Source: Bacillota bacterium (GTDB lineage Bacteria > Bacillota > Clostridia > Lachnospirales > Cellulosilyticaceae). From it: 34,601 bases of DNA. The translations under genes were made by a program, and so were the position numbers. The stretch lies in contig JAEYPM010000048.1 of NCBI GenBank assembly GCA_023410675.1, positions 1 to 34,601 of the forward strand, read 5' to 3'. Below the pieces are notes generated by a model. The model ran no database searches, was not told the origin of the DNA, and worked only from the letters and a program-made list of their open reading frames with translations. Shown in pieces: positions 16,348 to 23,057 of this stretch; position 1 is the stretch's first letter; each line of letters opens with the position of its first letter.

Positions 16348-17630
16348 GAAAAATATCAACTTCACTTGATGTCCAAGAAGTTGGATTAACTATTTATAAT
16401 GATGGGTTTGGTGCTATTAAGGAGATAAGAAATGTCAATCTAACAGGTAAGGAAACAGAACTTGTATTTGCTGATGTAGCACAAAAGATAGAGACAGACT
16501 CCCTTTTAGTTGAGGGACTTGATGTTTTGGAGTTCAATTATGATCATGATCCTGTAGGTAGATACAAATTACTTAGGAAATATATTGATAAAGAGGTTTT
16601 CTTAAGAAATAAGGAGACTGGTGAGAGAACAAGCTGCAGGTTGTTATCAGTGGAAGCAGAGGATAAGTGTGTGCTTGAGGACAACAAGACAAAAGAGATC
16701 TATTTGGATACTGAAGAAGAAATGATATTACCCTCTTTGCCATCAGGGATCATGATAAAACCAGCACTAATATGTAAGATAGAGAATTCTAGAACGGAAA
16801 ACATAAAAGTTTCATACCTAAGTAATGGCTTTAGTTGGCAGGCGAATTATGTAGCAGAGTTACAAGAAAAAACACTTAGTATTACTGGTTGGGCGAAGAT
16901 AAAAAATCAGAGTGGGGCAAACTTTAATAATGCAAAAATAAAACTAATGGCTGGAGACGTAAAGAAAATAAATACCAAAGTGAAAGTACAAGAAATAGAG
17001 TATCGATCAATAGTAAAAAAAGAAAAGGCTGTAGAGACAAATGAAAACCCCTTTTTTGATTATCATATGTATCTACTTGACCATCCAACAACACTAAATA
17101 ATCTTGAAGAAAAGCAGATCAATATTTTAAGTGCACAAGATGTTCCGTATATAAAGTATTATAAACTTGACCTTCGTAATAAAAAAGTAGATATTGTTGT
17201 AGAACTTATGAATAAGAAAGAAAGTGGACTAGGTATCGTAATACCTAAAGGGAAGGTAAAATTCTATAAACTTGATGAAGCTGACGATTCTTTTGAATTT
17301 GTTGGAGAAGATTTGGTGAATCATACAGCAAAGGATGAAGAGATTAAATTAACTTTAGGAAATACCTTTGATATAACATTTGAGTATCAGGAAAAAGATG
17401 TGAAAAGGCAACGAGGCTTTGAATGCTATAAATTTGAATGTACCATTAAAAATCATAAGAAAGAAGATGCTATTGTTCATTTTGAAGAGCATATTTGGGG
17501 AATATGGAAAATGCTATCTGCTTCGCATCAATATAAAAAAAGATCTTCAGACCTTATAGAATTTATAGTAACAGTGCCTGCAGAGCGTGAGTTAATAGTG
17601 GCGTATGAATACAAAATTGATCAACGATAG
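16344..17630 (+). CDS. DUF4139-domain protein coupled to the c-di-GMP gene
   Basis: 428 aa. It shows the DUF4139 layout: an N-terminal domain (VGLTIYNDGFGAIKEIRNVNL), then a beta-rich C-terminal half with VSYLSNGFSWQANYVAEL near 155 and GWAKIKNQSGANFNNAKIKLMAGDV near 185, both family signatures. The function of the family is unknown. There is no signal peptide or membrane span, so it is cytoplasmic, unlike many secreted DUF4139 proteins. It starts with ATGA overlap on the GGDEF-EAL stop, with AAGGAG upstream, showing translational coupling. A part in the same c-di-GMP output is plausible but inferred. Confidence 0.85.
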   Translation: MRKISTSLDVQEVGLTIYNDGFGAIKEIRNVNLTGKETELVFADVAQKIETDSLLVEGLDVLEFNYDHDPVGRYKLLRKYIDKEVFLRNKETGERTSCRLLSVEAEDKCVLEDNKTKEIYLDTEEEMILPSLPSGIMIKPALICKIENSRTENIKVSYLSNGFSWQANYVAELQEKTLSITGWAKIKNQSGANFNNAKIKLMAGDVKKINTKVKVQEIEYRSIVKKEKAVETNENPFFDYHMYLLDHPTTLNNLEEKQINILSAQDVPYIKYYKLDLRNKKVDIVVELMNKKESGLGIVIPKGKVKFYKLDEADDSFEFVGEDLVNHTAKDEEIKLTLGNTFDITFEYQEKDVKRQRGFECYKFECTIKNHKKEDAIVHFEEHIWGIWKMLSASHQYKKRSSDLIEFIVTVPAERELIVAYEYKIDQR

Positions 17631-17667
17631 AACGCATTATAACATAGATGATCTATTAATAATTAAG

Positions 17668-17719
17668 CTCCTTCATGATAAGAAATTGAAATATTTCTTA
17701 CCATGAAGGAGTTATTTTA
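17668..17719. terminator. Strong bidirectional terminator
   Basis: A 19-bp stem with one mismatch (CTCCTTCATG then TAAGAAAT, paired with ATTTCTTA then CATGAAGGAG) spans 17668-17711, followed by TTATTTTATTTA. It lies between the converging DUF4139 gene and the small minus-strand gene at 17717. Confidence 0.85.
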
Positions 17720-17881
17720 TTTATCTTTGGTAATAATCCCGTTATCTTCAAGATGAAGTTTATTGTTTCTTGTGTTATCTTTTGTATTAGATGGATAAGC
17801 AGAAGATACAGGAGTTGTAGGACTTAAACCTTTATCAAGCATTTCTTTAGTGTAAGTAGACATACCATTTCCTTTACCCAT
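17717..17881 (-). CDS. Small hydrophilic unknown protein
   Basis: 54 aa from the ATG at 17881, preceded by AAGGAGG with 7 nt spacing. A longer frame from 17914 has no ribosome binding site and is rejected. The sequence is rich in Lys, Asn, Thr and Ser with no hydrophobic segment, and includes LSPTTPVSSAYPSN in the middle. It is probably largely unfolded. A good sigma-A promoter (TTCAAC-N17-TATAAT) and a shared strong terminator show it is a real one-gene unit. I do not recognise the family; a sporulation or stress role would be a guess. Confidence 0.7.
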   Translation of the reverse strand: MGKGNGMSTYTKEMLDKGLSPTTPVSSAYPSNTKDNTRNNKLHLEDNGIITKDK

Positions 17882-17925
17882 GAAAACACCTCCTTGTGTT
17901 ATTAATATGTGCAAGTATATCTTAT

Positions 17926-17954
17926 ATTATACCTATAGAAGAAGCTAGGTTGAA
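17926..17954 (-). promoter_or_regulatory. Sigma-A promoter of the small protein gene
   Basis: On the minus strand TTCAAC (17954-17949), a 17-bp spacer and TATAAT (17931-17926) end 44 bp before the start at 17881. Confidence 0.75.
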
Positions 17955-18089
17955 ATGAACACTAAAAATATAAGTGTTACATATATTTGAATAAGTAAAA
18001 TTAAAGAAACAGCTATGAAAAAGAAAAACAGTAAAGAGACATCTATCTAGCGATAAAGTAGCACAGATGAAAGGAAATATGGCAGAGTT

Positions 18090-18117
18090 TTGTAAATAAA
18101 TTATAGTATGGTATAAT
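18090..18117 (+). promoter_or_regulatory. Promoter of the DUF2157-GDYXXLXY unit
   Basis: TTGTAA (18090-18095), a 16-bp spacer and TATAAT (18112-18117) preceded by TGG, an extended -10. The leader to the start at 18310 is ~185 nt and contains an 18-bp tandem repeat. I see no riboswitch fold in it. The rest of the 17882-18309 gap is A-rich and holds only the two opposing promoters. Confidence 0.65.
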
Positions 18118-18172
18118 AAGCATAAAAGGCTCAAGAGATAAAAATAATAAATATTATATTATAAGTAAGAAT

Positions 18173-18208
18173 AAGCTATTAACTTATATTAAGCTATTAA
18201 CTTATATT
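18173..18208. repeat. 18-bp tandem repeat, two perfect copies
   Basis: AAGCTATTAACTTATATT occurs at 18173-18190 and 18191-18208 in the leader of the DUF2157 gene. Each copy contains TTAACTTATATTAAG-like inverted symmetry across the junction, but no clear operator can be defined. Confidence 0.7.
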
Positions 18209-18309
18209 AAGTAAATATGCTTATGAGAAGCAATATTGAAGGTGGTCAATAAGTGAAGCATTTAAGCTGTTTCTCTATATAAAAAAAGATAGAGATTTGG
18301 AGTGAAACT

Positions 18310-19617
18310 ATGAAAAGCAAATATGACAAGTGGTTAGCACGAGAAATGAAAATATGGGAAGAAAAGGATTTGATAGAAAAAGAAGCCCTAGGCAAAATTA
18401 AAAATTATTATGAAATGAAATCTGAAAATGAGCAGAATAAGTTAGGAGCAGTACTGAGTATATTTGGCAGTGTTTTGATTGGACTTGGGATATTGTTAAT
18501 CCTAGCAAAAAACTGGGATTATTTTTCAAGAGCTCACAAAGTTATTATTACTTTACTTCCATTTTTGCTTGGTAGTGGACTTGGTTTGTTTGTGATAAAA
18601 AAAGAAATTAAGGGTCAAATAAAAGAGGCAGCCTCTATTTTTAGCACAATTGGAATTTTTACTGCTTTAATGATGCATGCCCAAATCTATAATATCTTTT
18701 TTGAGGACTGGATGATATTATTAATTATTGCTGCCCTAGTAGTACCGCTTGTTTATTTCTATGAGTCAACGCTAACCCTAGCCATGTATTTAGGATTAGT
18801 AAGCCTCGCTATGTTTTCTGCTGATCATATTGGTTTGTGGGTTAAGGTAGGTATTGGCATTGTTAGTATAGGCCTTAGTGTACCTTATGTTTTAAGAAAT
18901 TATAAAAGAGACTTATTAAGTATAGAAACAATCTGGTCTAATGTTTTCTTAGCAATAGCTGGTTTTGCATTAATCAGTTCTTTGATTGATAGCGGTGTCA
19001 TGTTAAGAGAGTTATATTTAACTTATTTTATTTTGCTTCTAACAATAGATGCTTATGTTTATGATGAAGATATGACCCCGCTTGGGATGAGACCTTTTGC
19101 AGCACTAGGATCAGTCGGATTATTTATTACATTGTTTGTATTTACATTTAATACTTTTTGGGAGTATATAGATACCTCAGATGTTGTAGGGCAATATATG
19201 ATTGTTTTAGGAATGTTTATAACAATAGTCATTTTACTCATCACCTATCTTTTTTATAAAGATCGTGAGAGTAATAAAAGTTTGCTTGTCTACATTGCAT
19301 CAGCAATTGTTATTATTGTATTTAGAATCACAGGAATGATAGATAGCCAGGCATATATTGCATTACCTATAATATTTAATATATTTTTTATTATTTTATC
19401 CATTAGAATACTAAGGCAAGGTATCACACTTAGAAATATTATCAAGATAAATCTTGGTCTATTTATGCTAGCAGCTATTATTATCGCACGCTTTTTTGAC
19501 AGTGGTATTTCTTTTCTATTTAAGGGGATCATTTTTATTATTTGCGGTGTAGTGTGTATTTTAACTAATGTTTATTTTATTAAGAAACATAAGAAGGAGG
19601 AGATCAAACATGAATAG
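18310..19617 (+). CDS. DUF2157-family membrane protein
   Basis: 435 aa. The N-terminal ~45 residues are soluble and charged (WEEKDLIEKEALGKIKNYYE), as in DUF2157. About twelve membrane spans follow, beginning LGAVLSIFGSVLIGLGILLILAKNW, the family signature. GGAG lies 8 nt before the ATG. The function is unknown in the family. It overlaps the downstream GDYXXLXY gene by 8 nt, and DUF2157 and GDYXXLXY proteins are well known as neighbours or fusions, so the two probably form one membrane complex. Confidence 0.88.
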   Translation: MKSKYDKWLAREMKIWEEKDLIEKEALGKIKNYYEMKSENEQNKLGAVLSIFGSVLIGLGILLILAKNWDYFSRAHKVIITLLPFLLGSGLGLFVIKKEIKGQIKEAASIFSTIGIFTALMMHAQIYNIFFEDWMILLIIAALVVPLVYFYESTLTLAMYLGLVSLAMFSADHIGLWVKVGIGIVSIGLSVPYVLRNYKRDLLSIETIWSNVFLAIAGFALISSLIDSGVMLRELYLTYFILLLTIDAYVYDEDMTPLGMRPFAALGSVGLFITLFVFTFNTFWEYIDTSDVVGQYMIVLGMFITIVILLITYLFYKDRESNKSLLVYIASAIVIIVFRITGMIDSQAYIALPIIFNIFFIILSIRILRQGITLRNIIKINLGLFMLAAIIIARFFDSGISFLFKGIIFIICGVVCILTNVYFIKKHKKEEIKHE

Positions 19618-20107
19618 TAAGAAGATTCGATTATTTGTTATTATGTTTGCCATCCAACTTTTTTGTATCTCCTATATAAGTGTAGCTTATGAACTTACTG
19701 CACTGACAGGCAAGGAATATCAATTTAAAATAGAAGGGTATGATCCTATAGATCCTTTTAGGGGAAGATATTTAGCTTATAGAATTAGTACAGATAAGGT
19801 TATTGACGAACTAGGAGAATATAGAGGTAAATGCTATATTACTGTTGGTATAGATCAAAAAGGATATGCATATTTAAATAAAATAACTATAAAAAAACCA
19901 CAGGGCGAAGACTATATTATGGCACATAGGTATACAATGGGTAGTTATAATCTTCCATTTACAAGATATTATGTGAACGAAGATAAGGCCTTAGAAGCAG
20001 AAAAATTATTTCAGGAACATCCTGATGATGCCTATATTGTCATAAGAATAAGAAAAAATAAGAGTATTGCGGAATCACTTTTTATTGGAAGTAACAAAAT
20101 AAACTAG
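19610..20107 (+). CDS. GDYXXLXY-domain protein, partner of DUF2157
   Basis: 165 aa from the ATG at 19610, which has AGGAGG 8 nt upstream; a longer frame from 19568 is unlikely. One N-terminal membrane span (IRLFVIMFAIQLFCISYISVA) precedes a soluble extracytoplasmic domain. The family motif region reads DPFRGRYLAYR, i.e. GDYxxLxY with Asp changed to Arg and Leu changed to Ala. It overlaps the DUF2157 gene by 8 nt. Function is unknown; an envelope role is inferred from topology. Confidence 0.85.
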   Translation: MNSKKIRLFVIMFAIQLFCISYISVAYELTALTGKEYQFKIEGYDPIDPFRGRYLAYRISTDKVIDELGEYRGKCYITVGIDQKGYAYLNKITIKKPQGEDYIMAHRYTMGSYNLPFTRYYVNEDKALEAEKLFQEHPDDAYIVIRIRKNKSIAESLFIGSNKIN

Positions 20108-20132
20108 TTACACAGGGGATAGGAGTTAAATA

Positions 20133-20810
20133 ATGAATTATGAAGTTTTGTTTTTAGATGCAGATGGTACGCTATTTGATTTTGATAAGGCAGAAAAAAA
20201 TGCCTTAGAAAATACATATCGCTTTTTAGGTATTCCCTATGATCATTGCCATCTAAAGCTTTATAAAGAAATCAACCAAAAGGCATGGCAAGATTATGAA
20301 ACAGGCAAGATTACTATGCATGAACTAAAGATTGGTAGATTCAAAAAATTATTTAACGATCAAGACATGGATTATGATCAAATAAACACGATGTATCTTA
20401 ATTTTCTTGGAGAAGGCAATTTCGAAATAGAAGGAGCAAGCGAAGTTTGTAAAGAATTAAGTAAAAAATGTAGATTGGTCATTGTAACAAATGGAACTGC
20501 TAGTGTTCAGGAGAAAAGGTTTAATTATTCAAGTATCATTCAGTATATAGAAACTATGGTTATATCTGAAAATACAGGATATAAAAAGCCAGAAGCAGCT
20601 ATCTTTGACTATACATTAAAAAAAATAGGACACAAGGATAAATCCAGTGTCCTAATAGTAGGTGATTCTTTAACTTCTGATATTCAAGGGGGAATCAATG
20701 CAGGTATAGATACTTGCTGGTATAATAGTAAAGAAGTTCCTAATAAATATCAGATTATGCCTAATTATGAAATTGTAAAATTAGATGAATTATTAACTCT
20801 TCTATTATAG
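20133..20810 (+). CDS. YjjG-family (noncanonical pyrimidine nucleotidase) HAD phosphatase
   Basis: 225 aa, matching the YjjG family (~225 aa). Motif I is FLDADGTLFDF (Asp9, Asp11), with the family's FDFDKAEKNAL just after; motif II is VTNGT; the Lys is in GYKKPEAAIF; motif IV is VGDSLTSDIQGGINAGIDTCWYN, characteristic of YjjG. Members remove phosphate from noncanonical pyrimidine nucleotides and so protect the nucleotide pool. TAGGAG precedes the ATG. It follows the GDYXXLXY gene by 25 bp with no terminator, so it may be read from the same promoter. Its stop lies inside the downstream terminator stem. Confidence 0.88.
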   Translation: MNYEVLFLDADGTLFDFDKAEKNALENTYRFLGIPYDHCHLKLYKEINQKAWQDYETGKITMHELKIGRFKKLFNDQDMDYDQINTMYLNFLGEGNFEIEGASEVCKELSKKCRLVIVTNGTASVQEKRFNYSSIIQYIETMVISENTGYKKPEAAIFDYTLKKIGHKDKSSVLIVGDSLTSDIQGGINAGIDTCWYNSKEVPNKYQIMPNYEIVKLDELLTLLL

Positions 20811-20822
20811 AGGAGTTTTTTT
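20795..20822 (+). terminator. Rho-independent terminator overlapping the YjjG-like gene end
   Basis: AACTCTTCTA pairs with TAGAGGAGTT (one wobble) around a 3-nt loop, followed by seven T. The stem includes the last codons and stop of the gene. Confidence 0.85.
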
Positions 20823-20831
20823 ATGTGCTTT

Positions 20832-22103
20832 TTACAAAGTGGCTTGGAAAATAAACCAGCCCTCTCTAACTAAAAATTGATAGACGCCCCCATGCTTTTC
20901 CACAATATGAGCCATGCTTTTTGTACCAAAACCATGACCTTGCTTATTGGACACTGGGAATCCCTCATGAAATATAGGTTCTGTTTTAAAGGTATTTCGA
21001 ATATCAAGACATAGCTTACTGTTCTTACGGTATATGCGTAATCTGATATAACGCTGATTGCTATCAATTATCTTTTCGCAGGCATGTATGGCGTTTTCCA
21101 AAGCATTTGAGAGTAGCGAGCAAAGTTCAGTGTCGCTTATGGTCAAGGGATCGGACAGCTTCGCATCGATCTCTATTAGGATTTCTGATTGTTGTGCCTT
21201 TGTAAAAAAAGTAGATAAAATCAAGTTGACGGTTTCATTTTCGCAAAAACGTATAGGGGTGATAACATCAATATCAGATTGGGCTGTTCGTAGATATTCT
21301 TTAATTTCTTCTAGGCGTTCTTCAGATGCCAAAGTATGTAAAAGGGTAAAATGATGGCGCATATCGTGCCTATAAGTGGTTGCGGTCTGCTGTGCTTGCT
21401 TTAAAGAAGCAAGTTGTCTTTGCGCCTGCATAAATTGTGTGTCTAACATATCTCGCTCCCTTTGTAGGATGGCTTGATTTTGTGTTTCATTATAATAAAG
21501 TAAAGCAAAGATAAAATAAAATGCTGACGTCACAAAGGGCAAGAACTGTACGGCTACGCGAGCTCCGCTATACATAATATCTGTGTAAACAGTAGTGGCA
21601 TAGTCAAATAGATAGTAAAAAGCTGGAATGGCACTAAACAGTAGGCAAGATTTATTAGAGCGTTCTATTAGATGGCAAACAGACTTTACCACACACTTTT
21701 GTAGAAAATAGTACATCACAAAGATAGTCAACATGTAGCCGATGTGATCCATGGAAGCACTGTCAAAAATTTCACCTACTACAGCACCAATCCACCTTGC
21801 AGGCTGGCAGCACAAAAAGGATACAAACATACTCGTTTGTGCAATCAGCCATGAGCGTTTTAAGTAAAAAGATATAAAAATAATTACTGGAAAGTGTGAG
21901 AGCAACGGATATATTTTTAGTGTTATAGTCATGCCCAAAAAGTGCAAGCATGTGATTTGTAATAGGAACAAAAAAGTACAAAAGCACCCAACAGCAATAT
22001 GATTTTTTCGTGTACGTGGCATTTGAGCGAAATTCACGGCAACTACCGTCCCAAATATCAAGGCAATAAAGTAACGAGAGAATGTAATGACAGTTTCTAG
22101 CAT
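20832..22103 (-). CDS. GHKL sensor histidine kinase (AgrC-like)
   Basis: 423 aa. The first ~205 residues hold six membrane spans and no extracellular domain, as in AgrC-type peptide or small-molecule sensors. A coiled stretch rich in Gln (~210-245) leads to the phosphorylation motif TYRHDMRHH. The ATPase domain carries the N-box SNALENAIHAC and G-box GHGFGTKSM, the HATPase_c_5 form that pairs with LytTR regulators. GAGAGGGG lies ~9 nt before the ATG. It starts 4 nt after the conceptual end of the response regulator. The gene itself is intact, although its partner regulator is broken by a TAG. No signal-peptide gene (AgrD-like) is visible nearby. Confidence 0.9.
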   Translation of the reverse strand: MLETVITFSRYFIALIFGTVVAVNFAQMPRTRKNHIAVGCFCTFLFLLQITCLHFLGMTITLKIYPLLSHFPVIIFISFYLKRSWLIAQTSMFVSFLCCQPARWIGAVVGEIFDSASMDHIGYMLTIFVMYYFLQKCVVKSVCHLIERSNKSCLLFSAIPAFYYLFDYATTVYTDIMYSGARVAVQFLPFVTSAFYFIFALLYYNETQNQAILQRERDMLDTQFMQAQRQLASLKQAQQTATTYRHDMRHHFTLLHTLASEERLEEIKEYLRTAQSDIDVITPIRFCENETVNLILSTFFTKAQQSEILIEIDAKLSDPLTISDTELCSLLSNALENAIHACEKIIDSNQRYIRLRIYRKNSKLCLDIRNTFKTEPIFHEGFPVSNKQGHGFGTKSMAHIVEKHGGVYQFLVREGWFIFQATL

Positions 22104-22107
22104 TGGA

Positions 22108-22833
22108 TTATTCCCCTCTCATTTGATAATCTAGATATTGTTGTTTTATCTCCTTTGCCTTGCCTTGTGCAATAGGTACAGACACAAGTGTACGTAAGGT
22201 CATCTAATGATTTTCAATAGTATCCACATACTGCATATTCACAAGATAAGAACGGTGAGGTTTGATAAAACATTCATATTTTAAAAGATTTTTGCAGACT
22301 GAGGTAAAGGATTCTGTAGATTCAACGACTCTGCCAGAGCTAAGATGATAGAGCACATTCCTACCAATGACCTCAGCAAAAGTCAAATTGGCGATCAATA
22401 CTTTTTGTATGCCCTCATTACTCTTTACAATAAGTGCGTTCTCTTCTTTTTTTGTTTCCATATGCTCTAACATTTCGTCAAAGGTGAAAAAAATTTTTTC
22501 TTTGGATATTGGCTTTACTACATAATTTATAGCTTTCACTGAATAACTTTCTAAAGCAAACTCAGGGGATGATGTAAAGAACAAAATCGGTGCGGTTTTA
22601 TCAAATCCACGGATTTCTTTTGCCACATCAATGCCCATAAAACCAGGCATAATAATATCAAGGCAGTATATGTCAAAGTGTTTTCCTTTTTCTAATGTTG
22701 CGATCAGATCAAATCCATTGAGAAAGACAGCGTATTCACAGCTTAAATTTTTTGATGCTCTGTATAAGTTTATGAGCTGAACCATATTAGATAGTTCATC
22801 GATGTTGTCATCACAGATTGCAATCTGGAGCAT
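22108..22833 (-). pseudogene. LytTR-family response regulator (AgrA-like) with one in-frame TAG
   Basis: The first 209 codons encode a receiver domain (Asp8/Asp9, phospho-acceptor Asp59 in LDIIMPG, Lys107) and most of a LytTR DNA-binding domain (~128-209). TAG at 22206-22204 ends the frame after YVDTIENH. The same frame continues for 31 codons as MTLRTLVSVPIAQGKAKEIK and QQYLDYQMRGE, which is the normal conserved end of LytTR regulators (PIARGK..EIK..YLDY), then TAA at 22108-22110, 4 nt before the kinase ATG. So one substitution has truncated a 241-codon gene. The stop removes the last strand and helix of the DNA-binding domain, which probably inactivates it. Alternatives: sequencing error, or stop-codon readthrough. 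No frameshift is involved. Confidence 0.85.
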
Positions 22834-22861
22834 AATCAGTTCCTCCGTCTTTTAATACTCT

Positions 22862-22890
22862 ACTATCAGTTTAACATAAAAAGCGGTCAA
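22862..22890 (-). promoter_or_regulatory. Promoter of the two-component operon
   Basis: On the minus strand TTGACC (22890-22885), a 17-bp spacer and GATAGT (22867-22862) lie 28 bp before the regulator start at 22833. The weak -10 box fits a promoter needing an activator. Confidence 0.6.
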
Positions 22891-22918
22891 CTGGAACCAA
22901 GGAGAGTCAGAAAATCAC

Positions 22919-22947
22919 GTTTCATGTCGAAATAGCTATGTTTCATG
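22919..22947 (-). promoter_or_regulatory. LytTR-type direct-repeat operator
   Basis: CATGAAAC occurs twice in the same direction on the minus strand (22947-22940 and 22926-22919), 21 bp apart start to start, two helical turns. LytTR regulators such as AgrA bind 9-bp direct repeats with 12-13 bp between; here the gap is 13. The proximal copy is 28 bp upstream of the -35 box. Confidence 0.6.
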
Positions 22948-22980
22948 GGACAAACAGTCTATAGGAAATTTTTTCATCAA

Positions 22981-23023
22981 TATAAAACAACAGCCATATA
23001 GGGATAGCCCTGTGTGGCTGTTG
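22981..23023 (-). terminator. Rho-independent terminator of the zinc-ribbon/TPR gene
   Basis: CAACAGCCA pairs perfectly with TGGCTGTTG (22988-23023), with an inner AGGG/CCCT helix across a 3-nt internal loop. On the minus strand TTTTATA follows. It lies 35 bp past the stop of the 23058 gene. Confidence 0.8.
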
Positions 23024-23057
23024 CAATAATCTTAGAAGTGTTGATCGTTCAAAGTGC

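Noticed and set aside
17922..18134. 70-aa minus-strand frame
   Set aside because: Phe/Leu-rich reading of A-rich intergenic DNA; it overlaps the small-gene promoter and has no ribosome binding site.
22201..22210. Pyrrolysine or programmed readthrough at the TAG of the LytTR regulator
   Set aside because: Not a methylamine methyltransferase, no supporting signal seen; a nonsense mutation is simpler, though readthrough was kept as an alternative.
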